A stretch of 64,000 nucleotides of DNA from JAYPHU01 sp038127535 (GTDB lineage: Bacteria; Pseudomonadota; Alphaproteobacteria; Rhodospirillales; UBA2165). The translations under genes and the position numbers were made by a program. The notes under the pieces were generated by a model, which worked only from the letters and a program-made list of their open reading frames with translations, was not told where the DNA came from and did no database searches. Within the stretch, counting starts at the first letter, position 1. Each line of letters starts with the position of its first letter. This document shows positions 16,921-26,536 of this stretch, piece after piece. The stretch is from assembly GCA_038127535.1 (NCBI GenBank), contig JAYPHU010000018.1, positions 15,016-79,015 on the forward strand. Direction: 5' to 3'.

Positions 16921-17095
16921 ATATTTTTAACAAGAGACGATTTTCTTTCAATAAAAAAAGCGTATATTATTTAAATATTCTGTGTATAAGTTAGAATAAA
17001 TTACACATGTGACGCACAATTTATCCACAAAAATATTCACAGAAAAATTTTATTTAAATAATGCCTATGTATTATTTTTTTAATTTACTATAGTT
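16921..17095. other. Candidate chromosomal replication origin (AT-rich block with DnaA boxes)
   Basis: Within about 60 bases there are a perfect reverse DnaA box (TGTGTATAA, 16981-16989), a perfect forward box (TTATCCACA, 17021-17029) and a one-mismatch box (ATATTCACA, 17033-17041). They are flanked on both sides by the most AT-rich sequence of the window, with long A and T runs suited to strand opening. Against it, rpsP and rplS on the left would then be on the lagging strand, and no dnaA, parAB or hemE is nearby. It could instead be the sdh control region. Confidence 0.45.
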
Positions 17096-17254
17096 CCCAG
17101 TAGATGGTGGTGTGTTGACAGGAGTATTCAGCCTTCCATTTGAAGCGAGTGCGTTGCGTTGACTTGGCACTTGCGAGGGTCTAAACCAGATCATAAATAA
17201 TAACTGGTGTTTCCCGGAGAATTCGGGGTCTTTAAATAACGCGGGGCAATGATC

Positions 17255-17644
17255 ATGACTCAGGGGAACCGACCTCTTTCACCCCACCTGACTATCTATC
17301 GTCCACAAATTACGTCGATTCTGTCCATTAGCCACCGAATCACCGGTTGCGCGCTGGCGGTGGGCGCTTTGGTATTAGCCTATTGGATCAATGCGGCGGC
17401 CTACGGACCTGAGGCGTTCGAGCGGATGCAGGATATGCAGTCCCACTGGTTCGGGCGGTTGTTGCTGTTCGGCTGGACGTTTTGTCTGTTTTACCATCTG
17501 TGTAACGGCATCCGGCATCTATGTTGGGATGCGGGCTGGGGCTTCGATTTGCCCCAGGTGCGTATGACCGGATGGCTAGTGGTGGTAGCGTCCATCGCAT
17601 TGACGCTGATTAGCTGGGCAGCCGGCTACGGCATGTTGGGCTGA
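17255..17644 (+). CDS. sdhC: Succinate dehydrogenase cytochrome b556 subunit
   Basis: One of two membrane anchors of complex II, carrying haem b and forming the quinone site. The 129 residues show RPLSPHLTIYRPQ and SILSISHRITG at the start, three membrane segments, and HLCNGIRHLCWD with the likely haem-ligand histidine. GCGGGG stands 8 bases before the chosen ATG; another ATG two codons upstream is possible. It opens sdhCDAB, in the usual alphaproteobacterial order. Confidence 0.95.
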   Translation: MTQGNRPLSPHLTIYRPQITSILSISHRITGCALAVGALVLAYWINAAAYGPEAFERMQDMQSHWFGRLLLFGWTFCLFYHLCNGIRHLCWDAGWGFDLPQVRMTGWLVVVASIALTLISWAAGYGMLG

Positions 17645-17656
17645 GGGGGACAAGTG

Positions 17657-18037
17657 ATGAGCTTAAGATCCGATCTCGGTAAAGTTCGCGGCCTCGGTTC
17701 CGCCAAAGAGGGAACATCTCATTGGTGGATGCAGCGCATTACGGCTGTCGCCCTGGTGCCCCTGTCCATCTGGTTTGTGATTACCGCGTCCGGCCTTGTC
17801 GGGATTGATCAGGCGGGATTCAAGGTCTGGCTGAACGAACCGGGCAATATGCTGATGCTGATTCTGTTTATCGGCGCGCTATTCTATCATATGCAGCTCG
17901 GCCTACAGGTGGTGATCGAGGATTATGTCCATGGCGAGAAAGCCAAAGTGATCTCGCTGGTGTTGAATTTGTTTGTGGCGATCTTTTTCGGAGGGTCTTC
18001 GATCATCGCCATCCTTAAAGTTGCCTTCGGAGGCTGA
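17657..18037 (+). CDS. sdhD: Succinate dehydrogenase hydrophobic membrane anchor subunit
   Basis: The second anchor of complex II. In 126 residues it has the conserved N-terminus LGKVRGLGSAKEGTSHWW, the MQRITAVALVPLSIW segment, three membrane helices and HMQLGLQVVIEDYVH containing the haem or quinone-side residues. I use the ATG after TGAGGGGGACAAG; the GTG immediately before it is an alternative. sdhA begins seven bases after its stop. Confidence 0.94.
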   Translation: MSLRSDLGKVRGLGSAKEGTSHWWMQRITAVALVPLSIWFVITASGLVGIDQAGFKVWLNEPGNMLMLILFIGALFYHMQLGLQVVIEDYVHGEKAKVISLVLNLFVAIFFGGSSIIAILKVAFGG

Positions 18038-18043
18038 GGACCC

Positions 18044-19834
18044 ATGGCTCAAGCATACGAAATTATCGACCATACCCATGACGTTCTCGTCGTCGGCGCC
18101 GGTGGGGCGGGGCTTCGCGCCACCCTCGGCATGACGGCGGCCGGCCTATCGACGGCCTGCGTCACCAAAGTGTTCCCGACCAGAAGCCACACAGTCGCCG
18201 CCCAGGGCGGTGTCGGCGCGGCGCTCGGCAATATGCAGGAAGATTCCTGGCAGTGGCACATGTATGACACTGTCAAGGGCGCTGACTGGCTAGGCGATCA
18301 GGACGCCATTGAATATATGTGCCGCGAAGCGGTGCCGGCGGTCTACGAGCTGGAGCATTTCGGCGTGCCGTTCTCGCGCACGGATGAAGGCAAGATTTAC
18401 CAGCGGCCTTTCGGCGGCCATATGAAGAACTATGGCGAAGCGCCGGTGGAACGCGCCTGCGCGGCGGCCGACCGGACGGGTCACGCTATCCTGCACACGC
18501 TGTATCAGCAGTGTCTTAAATATAATGCGGAGTTCTTTATCGAATACTTCGCCATCGATCTGATCATGGACGATGTCGGTGCCTGCCGGGGAATCATGGC
18601 ATGGAACCTGATGGACGGCACGTTGCACAGGTTCCTGGCGCAGACCACCGTGCTGGCGACCGGCGGCTATGGCCGGTCCTATTTCTCTTGCACCTCGGCG
18701 CACACGTGCACCGGTGACGGCAACGCCATGGTGGCGCGGGCCGGCCTGCCGCTCCAGGATATGGAGTTCGTGCAGTTCCACCCGACCGGCATCTACGGCT
18801 CCGGTTGTCTGATCACCGAGGGCGCCCGCGGCGAGGGCGGCTATCTCACCAATTCCGAGGGCGAGGCCTTCATGGAACGTTATGCGCCGACCGCCAAGGA
18901 CTTGGCATCCCGCGATGTGGTGAGCCGGTCCATGACCGTGGAAATCCGCGAAGGCCGGGGCGTCGGCGCGGACAGTGATCATATCTTCCTGCACCTGGAA
19001 CATTTGGGCGGCGATGTGCTGCACAAGCGTCTGCCGGGTATTACTGAGACGGCGAAGATTTTCTCCGGCGTCGATGCGACCAAGGAGCCGATCCCGGTTT
19101 TGCCGACAGTGCACTACAATATGGGCGGCGTGCCGACCAACTATCACGGCGAAGTGCTGCGCCCGACGGCGGACGATCCGGACGCGGTTTGTCCGGGCCT
19201 GATGGCGATCGGCGAAGCGGCTTGTGTCTCCGTGCACGGCGCCAATCGTCTTGGCACTAACTCGCTCTTGGACATTGTTGTGTTCGGTAGGGCGGCGGCG
19301 ATCCGCGCGTCAGAGACAGTCAAGGCGGGCGAGGCGGTCAGGCCGGCCGACGACAATACGGGCGAGGCGGCGATTGCTCGCTTCGACAAGTTGCGCCATG
19401 CGTCGGGCAGTCAGTCCACCGCCGATGTGCGCCTCAGCATGCAGCGGGTGATGCAGAACAATGCAGCGGTGTTCCGCACGTCCGAAGTGCTGTCGGAAGG
19501 CTGCACCCTGATCGATGAGCAGGTGAAAAACATGGCCGACCTCAAGGTCAGCGACCGGTCGCTGGTCTGGAATTCCGATCTGGTGGAGACCTTGGAGCTT
19601 GAGAACCTGATGGCGTGTTCCATCACCACCATGTACTCGGCCGAGGCCCGCAAGGAATCCCGGGGCGCTCACGCCCACGAGGATTATCCGGACCGGGACG
19701 ACGACAATTGGATGAAGCACACGTTGTCGTGGCTATCCGACGATTGGAAGGTGAAGCTGGATTATCGTCCGGTGCACACTTACACGCTGACCGACGAGGT
19801 CGAGTATATTGAACCCAAGGCACGCGTTTACTAG
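18044..19834 (+). CDS. sdhA: Succinate dehydrogenase flavoprotein subunit
   Basis: SdhA oxidises succinate to fumarate through covalently bound FAD. The 596 residues include the dinucleotide motif VVGAGGAGLRA, the FAD-linking His49 in TRSHTVAAQGG, the substrate-binding QFHPTGIYGSG, NYHGEVL, and GTNSLLDIVVFGRAA near the C-terminal part of the FAD domain. Length and motif order are standard. It is membrane-attached on the cytoplasmic face through SdhB and the SdhCD anchors. Confidence 0.98.
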   Translation: MAQAYEIIDHTHDVLVVGAGGAGLRATLGMTAAGLSTACVTKVFPTRSHTVAAQGGVGAALGNMQEDSWQWHMYDTVKGADWLGDQDAIEYMCREAVPAVYELEHFGVPFSRTDEGKIYQRPFGGHMKNYGEAPVERACAAADRTGHAILHTLYQQCLKYNAEFFIEYFAIDLIMDDVGACRGIMAWNLMDGTLHRFLAQTTVLATGGYGRSYFSCTSAHTCTGDGNAMVARAGLPLQDMEFVQFHPTGIYGSGCLITEGARGEGGYLTNSEGEAFMERYAPTAKDLASRDVVSRSMTVEIREGRGVGADSDHIFLHLEHLGGDVLHKRLPGITETAKIFSGVDATKEPIPVLPTVHYNMGGVPTNYHGEVLRPTADDPDAVCPGLMAIGEAACVSVHGANRLGTNSLLDIVVFGRAAAIRASETVKAGEAVRPADDNTGEAAIARFDKLRHASGSQSTADVRLSMQRVMQNNAAVFRTSEVLSEGCTLIDEQVKNMADLKVSDRSLVWNSDLVETLELENLMACSITTMYSAEARKESRGAHAHEDYPDRDDDNWMKHTLSWLSDDWKVKLDYRPVHTYTLTDEVEYIEPKARVY

Positions 19835-19865
19835 GCCCGCGAGTAGATAAGAACGGATTAGAACA

Positions 19866-20642
19866 ATGGTTGAATTTTCACTGCCGGCGAACTCGAAGAT
19901 CAAAAAGGGGAAGACCCACCAGGCGCCCGAGGGGGCCAAAAATATCCGCAAGTTTCACGTCTATCGCTGGGATCAGGATAGCGGCGAAAACCCCAGCGTC
20001 GACACCTACGAGGTCGACATGGACACCTGCGGCCCGATGGTCCTGGACGCGCTGATCAAGATCAAGAACGAGATGGACTCTTCGCTCGCCTTCCGCCGGT
20101 CCTGCCGGGAAGGGGTGTGCGGCTCCTGCGCCATGAACGTGGATGGCACCAACACGCTGGCCTGCATCAAAGACATGGGCGAGATCAAGGGCGACGTCAA
20201 AATCTATCCGCTGCCGCACATGGCGGTGGTCAAGGACTTGGTCCCCGATCTGACCCATGCGTATGCCCAATACACGTCGATCAAGCCTTGGCTGCAGGCG
20301 GATACCACAGCGCCCGACAAGGAACGGCTGCAAAGCCCGGAAGAGCGGGAAAAGCTGGATGGTTTGTGGGAATGCGTGCTGTGCTTCAGCTGTTCCACCA
20401 GTTGCCCCAGCTATTGGTGGAACCCCGACCGGTATCTGGGCCCGGCGGCGCTGCTGCAGTCCTATCGCTGGCTGGCCGATTCCCGGGACGAGAAAACCGG
20501 GGAGCGTCTGGACGAGCTGGAAGATCCGTTCCGCCTCTATCGATGCCATACGATTATGAACTGCACCAATACGTGCCCGAAGCATCTCAACCCGGCCAAG
20601 GCGATTGCCGAGACCAAGAAGATGCTGGTGGAACGACGCTAA
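19866..20642 (+). CDS. sdhB: Succinate dehydrogenase iron-sulfur subunit
   Basis: SdhB relays electrons from FAD to ubiquinone through three clusters. In 258 residues, Cys80, 85, 88 and 100 (CREGVCGSC and TLAC) bind the 2Fe-2S cluster. CVLCFSCSTSCPSYWW and CHTIMNCTNTCPKHLNP carry the 4Fe-4S and 3Fe-4S ligands. It closes the sdh operon, 31 bases after sdhA, and is followed by a strong intrinsic terminator. Confidence 0.98.
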   Translation: MVEFSLPANSKIKKGKTHQAPEGAKNIRKFHVYRWDQDSGENPSVDTYEVDMDTCGPMVLDALIKIKNEMDSSLAFRRSCREGVCGSCAMNVDGTNTLACIKDMGEIKGDVKIYPLPHMAVVKDLVPDLTHAYAQYTSIKPWLQADTTAPDKERLQSPEEREKLDGLWECVLCFSCSTSCPSYWWNPDRYLGPAALLQSYRWLADSRDEKTGERLDELEDPFRLYRCHTIMNCTNTCPKHLNPAKAIAETKKMLVERR

Positions 20643-20666
20643 GCGGCTCACAGAACTCAAGTGTCG

Positions 20667-20697
20667 AGGCCGCCGCGTCACACCGGCGGCCTTTTTC
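20667..20697 (+). terminator. Rho-independent terminator after sdhB
   Basis: A perfect nine-base stem, AGGCCGCCG (20667-20675) with CGGCGGCCT (20684-20692), has an eight-base loop and is followed by TTTTT. Confidence 0.88.
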
Positions 20698-20722
20698 ATA
20701 TGTCACTCCGGGGAGACACCCT

Positions 20723-21355
20723 ATGTACACGCCCAAGGATTTTGCCGAAGACAATCCGGACGTTCTGTTCGATGTGATCGAAGCCAATAATTTCGGCCTG
20801 CTGATCACGACAGACGATGACGGCGCGACCGCGACACATCTGCAGTTCAGCGTGGACCCCATGGAGGGCGATTAGGGTGGGCTGCAGTGCCACATGGCCG
20901 AGGCCAATCCGGCCTGGCGGTCGTTCGAGACGGGTGAGGAAGTCTTGTACGTTTTCTCCGGCCCCCACGCCTATGTGTCGCCCACCTGGTGCGAGTCCGC
21001 GCCCATGGTGCCCACCTGGAACTATGTCGCCGCGCATGTCTATGGCGTGCCTAAAATTCTGGAAACGCCGGACGAGAATCAGGCGTTGCTCGCCCGGCTG
21101 GCGGATGGCCATGAGGCCGCATTGGGCACGGACTGGCGGGTGCACGACCTGCCCCAGGCCTATCTGGATGGCATGCTCAAGGGCATCGTCGAGTTCGAGA
21201 TTCCCATCTCCCGGATCGACGGTAAATTTAAAATGAGCCAAAACCGAGAGCCCGCCGACCGTGCCGGCGTAATTGCCGGCCTGCGCGGGCAGGGCGATCC
21301 GGGCGCCGCGGCGGTTGCGGAAATCATGGCGGGGCGGGATCCGCCGGAGGCATAA
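20723..21355 (+). pseudogene. PaiB-type FMN-binding regulator interrupted by an in-frame amber codon
   Basis: PaiB-family proteins are small FMN-binding split-barrel proteins, often called negative transcriptional regulators. The frame starts MYTPKDFAEDNPDVLFDVIE after GGGGAGACACCCT and is clearly of this family. It meets TAG at 20873-20875, then continues in the same frame with CHMAEANPAWRSFE, GPHAYVSPTW, VPTWNYVAAHVYG and GKFKMSQNREPADRAGVIAG. Both halves keep family-typical residues and no base is lost, so a single substitution (for example CAG to TAG) explains it. The second half alone has no good ribosome site. A sequencing error or amber suppression is possible. Confidence 0.75.
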
Positions 21356-21427
21356 CACTTAACTTCACAGCGCCCCGGATTCCGGTCTATGCTGGCGCCA
21401 AAAGAAGATCAGGGGAGCCTTTCAGCC

Positions 21428-21913
21428 ATGTCCGGATTTATCGCCTCTCTCCAGAAATCGTTTCAGCATCAGGTGGACCGGCATCACAACCTGCCGTTCC
21501 TGAAAGCCACAATGGCGGCGTGCGCGCTGGTGGCGACGGCCGATGGGTACGTGTCCTTCCCCGAATCCGCACGGGTGGATCAGATTGTCGAGACCTTGGA
21601 TCAGCTTAAAACCTTCGATCCCCATGAGGCGGTGGATTTGTTCAAGGATTACAGTGACCTGATCCTGAAGAATCCCATGGAAGGCCATCAGGAGGTTCTG
21701 CGTGAGTTGGAACCGGCCATGGAAAATCGGGAGACGGCGGAACTGTTGATCCGGATCTGTCTGGCGGTGGCCGAATCCAATGGCGAAACCAGTCTGGTGG
21801 ACCAGAGCGAGATCGTGACTCTGTGCAGCCTGCTGGACGTTGATCCATCCGAATTCGGTCTCTACAAGGAGGTCCTGGCCGAACAGGCGAAGGCCAGCGG
21901 CTTACAAATCTGA
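21428..21913 (+). CDS. TerB-like (tellurite-resistance fold) protein
   Basis: A 161-residue, all-helical cytoplasmic protein. The pattern FLKATMAACALVATADGYVS followed by FPESARVDQIVETL matches the TerB fold, whose first motif is an acidic ATADG turn; a second such turn is AVAESNGETSLVD. TerB proteins are implicated in metal or tellurite stress, but many chromosomal stand-alone copies have no known role. I chose the ATG reading MSGFIASLQ, preceded by AGGGGAGCC; an in-frame ATG 39 bases upstream is less likely. It is followed by zapE 18 bases later. Confidence 0.7.
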   Translation: MSGFIASLQKSFQHQVDRHHNLPFLKATMAACALVATADGYVSFPESARVDQIVETLDQLKTFDPHEAVDLFKDYSDLILKNPMEGHQEVLRELEPAMENRETAELLIRICLAVAESNGETSLVDQSEIVTLCSLLDVDPSEFGLYKEVLAEQAKASGLQI

Positions 21914-21931
21914 GGGATCCGGTCTTCATCC

Positions 21932-23050
21932 ATGCCTGAAGGACCACTATTCGACTATCGGGAGAGTGTCGCCGCGGGAGATTTCCGGCCCGACCAGGCG
22001 CAGGAGCTGCTGGCGGAAAAGCTGCAAATTCTGCACCGGGCGCTGGGGGGTTACCGGCCGAGCTCCGGCGCCAAAGGCTGGAAGGAACGCTTCGGCCTGA
22101 CCCGCCGGCGCGATGATCCGCCGCAGGGACTGTATATCTACGGCGGGGTCGGCGGCGGCAAGTCCATGCTGATGGACCTGTTTTTTGACACGGTTGACGT
22201 GGATCGCAAGCGCCGGGCCCACTTTCACGAATTTCTCCAGGATGTGCACAACCGGTTCAATGCCTTCCGGAAATCCAAGTCGGCGGATGAGGGCGATCCG
22301 ATACCCCATGTGGCCAAAGAGTTGGCGTCCGAGGCCTGGCTCCTCTGTTTCGACGAATTTCAGGTCTCCAACATTGTCGACGCGATGATCCTGGGCCGGC
22401 TGTTCGAGGCCTTGTTTGAGCACGATGTGGTGGTGGTGGCGACGTCCAACCGCCCGCCGCAAGATTTGTACAAGGACGGGCTGCAGCGGGAGAAGTTCCT
22501 GCCATTTATCGACCTGATCTGTGAGAAACTGGATATCTTCCAGCTCGCCAGCGCCGCCGATTACCGGCTGGAACGGATGCTCGGCATGCAGACCTATCAC
22601 CAGCCCCTGGGCGATGCGGCGACCAAGTCTCTTGATGACTACTTTAATTACCTAGCGGAAGGCCGGGACCCCGAAATCGAGGAAATCGAGGTGAAGGGGC
22701 GGGTTTTAAAGGTGCCCACGGCCGCCGGCATCGCCCGGATGGGATTCATGGAGCTCTGCGGCCAGCCCCTAGGCCCCGCCGACTACCTGGCCCTGGCGGA
22801 CCGCTATCACACCCTGATCCTGGACGGCATCCCGCGCATGGAAGAGAAGCACAAGAGCGAGGCACGGCGCTTTGTGACCCTCATCGACGCCCTTTATGAG
22901 CGGAAAGTGAATCTGCTGTGCTCGGCGGATGCGCCGCCCAATGAGCTCTATGTCCAGGGGGAAGGGGCGTTCGAGTTCGAGCGTCTGGTCTCCCGCCTGA
23001 TGGAAATGCAGTCCGAGGACTATCTGGCCCTCCCCCATGGGGAGGGGTAG
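21932..23050 (+). CDS. zapE: Cell division ATPase ZapE (AFG1-like)
   Basis: ZapE/AFG1 proteins are P-loop ATPases; in E. coli ZapE acts on the Z ring, and the mitochondrial relative handles respiratory-chain proteins. The 372 residues show Walker A GLYIYGGVGGGKSMLMDLFF, the RRAHFHEFLQDVH motif, Walker B LLCFDEFQVSN and the sensor ATSNRPP. Length is normal. The last codons (ALPHGEG) are made by a GC-rich palindrome, so the natural C-terminus may have been altered by a repeat. Position between sdh and mdh-suc genes is common in alphaproteobacteria. Confidence 0.93.
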   Translation: MPEGPLFDYRESVAAGDFRPDQAQELLAEKLQILHRALGGYRPSSGAKGWKERFGLTRRRDDPPQGLYIYGGVGGGKSMLMDLFFDTVDVDRKRRAHFHEFLQDVHNRFNAFRKSKSADEGDPIPHVAKELASEAWLLCFDEFQVSNIVDAMILGRLFEALFEHDVVVVATSNRPPQDLYKDGLQREKFLPFIDLICEKLDIFQLASAADYRLERMLGMQTYHQPLGDAATKSLDDYFNYLAEGRDPEIEEIEVKGRVLKVPTAAGIARMGFMELCGQPLGPADYLALADRYHTLILDGIPRMEEKHKSEARRFVTLIDALYERKVNLLCSADAPPNELYVQGEGAFEFERLVSRLMEMQSEDYLALPHGEG

Positions 23051-23056
23051 GGGTTG
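23031..23056. repeat. GC-rich palindrome overlapping the end of zapE
   Basis: CCCTCCCCCATGGGGAGGGG is a near-perfect inverted repeat followed by TAGGGG. It supplies the last codons and stop of zapE. It resembles the CCCTCTCCC/GGGAGAGGG repeat near 43.6 kb. Confidence 0.5.
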
Positions 23057-23285
23057 GAACAGAGGGGTTTAGGGACAGGTCCGAATACGCAAATTCCCCA
23101 ATGGGGCGAAGACTTTGCGGGCATCCCGACTTGCTCCACTATTCATTATGCGCTACGAACCCGCATGCAGATTTAACGGCGGCCTATAACCGGCCGCGAT
23201 GCATTCAGTCAGTTTGTTTGACGGTAAATTTTGATGACACCAAGGCCGGTTCCACCGGCGCTAAATCCTGGCGAGAGGACAACTC

Positions 23286-24350
23286 ATGGCACGTAATAAG
23301 ATTGCGCTGATCGGCGCGGGTAATATTGGCGGAACGCTGGCACATCTGGCCGGCCTCAAAGAACTGGGCGACGTGGTGATGTTCGACATTGTCGATGGCA
23401 TTCCCCAGGGTAAGTCCTTGGATTTGGCGGAAAGTTCGCCGATCGAAGGATTTGACGCCAACATGACCGGTTCCAAGAGCTATGCCGCGATCCGGGGCGC
23501 CGACGTGATCATCGTGACCGCCGGCGTTGCGCGTAAGCCTGGCATGAGCCGGGACGATCTGATCGGAATCAACACCAATGTCATGCGAGCGGTGGGCGAC
23601 GGCATTAAACGTTACGCGCCGAATGCCTTTGTTATATGCATCACCAACCCGCTTGATGTGATGGTGGGTGTGCTGCGGGACGCTTGCGGTCTGCCGCACA
23701 ATAAGGTCGTCGGCATGGCCGGCGTGCTGGATTCGGCCCGGTTCCGGTATTTCCTGGCGGAAGAGATGAATGTCTCCGTCGAAGACGTCACCGCCTTCGT
23801 GCTGGGCGGCCACGGCGACACGATGGTGCCGCTGGCGCGCTATTCCACGGTGGGCGGCATTCCGCTCCCCGATCTGGTGAAAATGAAATGGATGAGCCAG
23901 AAGAAGCTGGATGAGCTTGTTCAGCGCACCCGAGACGGCGGCGCGGAAATCGTCGGCCTCTTGAAAACCGGTTCGGCTTTCTATGCGCCGGCCAGTGCGG
24001 CGATCCAGATGGCGGACGCTTATCTAAAGGACAAGAAACGCCTGCTGCCCTGCGCGGCCTACCTGCGCGGCGAGTTCGGCGTGAAGGGCATGTATGTTGG
24101 CGTGCCGGTGATCATCGGCGCCAAGGGTGTCGAGAAGATCGTCGAGATTAAACTGGATGCGGCGGAAAAGGCGGCCTTCAACCAATCCGTGCGCGCCGTC
24201 AAAAAGCTGATCGACGAAAGCGCCAAGATCATCAAGGGCGGTGCTGCAAAGCCGGCAGCAAAGAAGAAATCGCCGTCCAAAAAGGCAGCCGCTAAAAAGA
24301 AAGTCGCGGCCAAGCGGAAAACCACCGCTAAGCGGCGCACCAAGAATTAA
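23286..24350 (+). CDS. mdh: Malate dehydrogenase with lysine-rich C-terminal tail
   Basis: Mdh oxidises malate to oxaloacetate with NAD in the TCA cycle. The lactate-dehydrogenase-type fold is clear: IALIGAGNIGGTLAHL, DIVDGIPQGKSLDL, VTAGVARKPGMSRDDL, CITNPLDVM, and the catalytic His in VLGGHGDTMVPL. The core ends near residue 317, the normal length. A further 37 residues follow, of which 16 are Lys or Arg with much Ala and Ser/Pro (AAKKKSPSKKAAAKKK), like histone H1 tails. SucA has a similar tail. GAGAGGAC precedes the ATG. It heads mdh-sucCDAB-lpd. Confidence 0.96.
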   Translation: MARNKIALIGAGNIGGTLAHLAGLKELGDVVMFDIVDGIPQGKSLDLAESSPIEGFDANMTGSKSYAAIRGADVIIVTAGVARKPGMSRDDLIGINTNVMRAVGDGIKRYAPNAFVICITNPLDVMVGVLRDACGLPHNKVVGMAGVLDSARFRYFLAEEMNVSVEDVTAFVLGGHGDTMVPLARYSTVGGIPLPDLVKMKWMSQKKLDELVQRTRDGGAEIVGLLKTGSAFYAPASAAIQMADAYLKDKKRLLPCAAYLRGEFGVKGMYVGVPVIIGAKGVEKIVEIKLDAAEKAAFNQSVRAVKKLIDESAKIIKGGAAKPAAKKKSPSKKAAAKKKVAAKRKTTAKRRTKN

Positions 24351-24401
24351 ACGCGTTTTATCATCCTTTAGACTGGGGCCATTTGACCGAAAGAGGGGCC
24401 G

Positions 24402-25601
24402 ATGAACATTCATGAATATCAGGCGAAACAGTTACTGGCGCGCTATGGCGTGGCGGTGCTGAAAGGCGGGGTCGCCTATACGGCGAGCGAGGCTGAAAAC
24501 GTCGCCAAGGAGCTTGGCGGTCCCATTTGGGTGGTGAAATCCCAGATCCATGCGGGCGGCCGGGGCAAAGGCAAGTTCGCGGAAGATTCCGCCGGCGATG
24601 CAGGCGGTGTCCGGGTCGTAAAATCCATCGAGGATGTAAAGGACAACGCCAATCAAATGCTGGGCGCGACCCTGGTCACGCATCAGACCGGCCCGGCCGG
24701 CAAAGAGGTCAAGCGGGTCTATATCGAGGACGGCTGCGACATCGACCGGGAGCTGTATCTCAGCCTGCTGGTTGACCGGGAAACCTCTCGGGTCACCATT
24801 ATCGCGTCGACCGAAGGCGGCATGGATATCGAGGAAGTGGCGGCCAGCACGCCGGATAAGATCAAAACCATCTCCATCGATCCCGCCGTCGGTATGATGG
24901 GTTACCACGCCCGCGAGATCGCGTTTGGTCTGGGCCTGGAGGGGGATCAGGTCAAATCGGCGGTCGGGTTCCTCCTGTCCATGTACAAGGCGTTCACCGA
25001 ACTGGACGCCAGCATGGTGGAGATCAATCCGCTGGTGGTGACCAAGGCCGGCGAGGTGATCGCGCTCGACGCCAAGATGAACTTCGACGCCAACGCGCTC
25101 TACCGCCACAAGGATGTGGAGGAAATGCGCGATGAGGACGAGCAAGACCCGGCGGAACTGGAAGCCGAGCGGCACGACCTCAACTATATCAAGCTGGACG
25201 GGTCCATCGGCTGCATGGTGAACGGCGCCGGCCTCGCCATGGCGACCATGGATATCATCAAGCTCTACGGCGGGGAGCCCGCCAACTTCCTGGATGTGGG
25301 CGGCGGCGCGACCAAGGAACGGGTGACCACCGCATTCAAGATCATCCTGTCCGATTCCAATGTGGAAGGCATCCTGGTCAATATCTTCGGCGGCATCATG
25401 CGCTGCGACGTGATCGCCGAAGGCGTGGTCGCTGCGGCGCGGGAAGTTTCCCTGGATGTGCCGCTGGTGGTTCGCCTGGAAGGCACCAATGTGGAGCTGG
25501 GCAAGAAAATTCTCGCCGAGTCCGGCCTGCCCATCGTTTCCGGCGAGGATCTTGCCGACGCCGCCGAGAAGGTGGTGAAAGCCGTGAAGGAGGCCGCATA
25601 A
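24402..25601 (+). CDS. sucC: Succinyl-CoA synthetase beta subunit
   Basis: SucC, with SucD, makes nucleoside triphosphate from succinyl-CoA. The 399 residues begin MNIHEYQAKQLLARYGV and show the ATP-grasp domain (KSQIHAGGRGKGKF), then GSIGCMVNGAGLAMATMD, NFLDVGGGATKE and NIFGGIMRCDVIAEG. The Lys/His binding loops are normal. It follows mdh by 51 bases; the next gene starts one base after its stop. Confidence 0.98.
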   Translation: MNIHEYQAKQLLARYGVAVLKGGVAYTASEAENVAKELGGPIWVVKSQIHAGGRGKGKFAEDSAGDAGGVRVVKSIEDVKDNANQMLGATLVTHQTGPAGKEVKRVYIEDGCDIDRELYLSLLVDRETSRVTIIASTEGGMDIEEVAASTPDKIKTISIDPAVGMMGYHAREIAFGLGLEGDQVKSAVGFLLSMYKAFTELDASMVEINPLVVTKAGEVIALDAKMNFDANALYRHKDVEEMRDEDEQDPAELEAERHDLNYIKLDGSIGCMVNGAGLAMATMDIIKLYGGEPANFLDVGGGATKERVTTAFKIILSDSNVEGILVNIFGGIMRCDVIAEGVVAAAREVSLDVPLVVRLEGTNVELGKKILAESGLPIVSGEDLADAAEKVVKAVKEAA

Positions 25602-25602
25602 C

Positions 25603-26478
<876 letters not shown>

Positions 26479-26536
26479 GCCGGCAGTGCATTTAACCATC
26501 GAAGGAACCCGTTAACAGACCGGGGCAAATCGGGTC

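Noticed and set aside
17164..17175. A sigma-54 promoter upstream of sdhC (TTGGCACTTGC)
   Set aside because: The -24 and -12 elements have no proper spacer between them, so the match is accidental.
20873..20875. Recoding of TAG as pyrrolysine or a selenocysteine-like event
   Set aside because: No pyl genes or recoding hairpin is seen, and the position is not an active-site residue. A point mutation is simpler.
21428..21913. A tellurite-resistance or stress operon around the TerB-like gene
   Set aside because: No TerC, TerD or TerZ genes are nearby; it is a lone TerB-fold gene between core genes.
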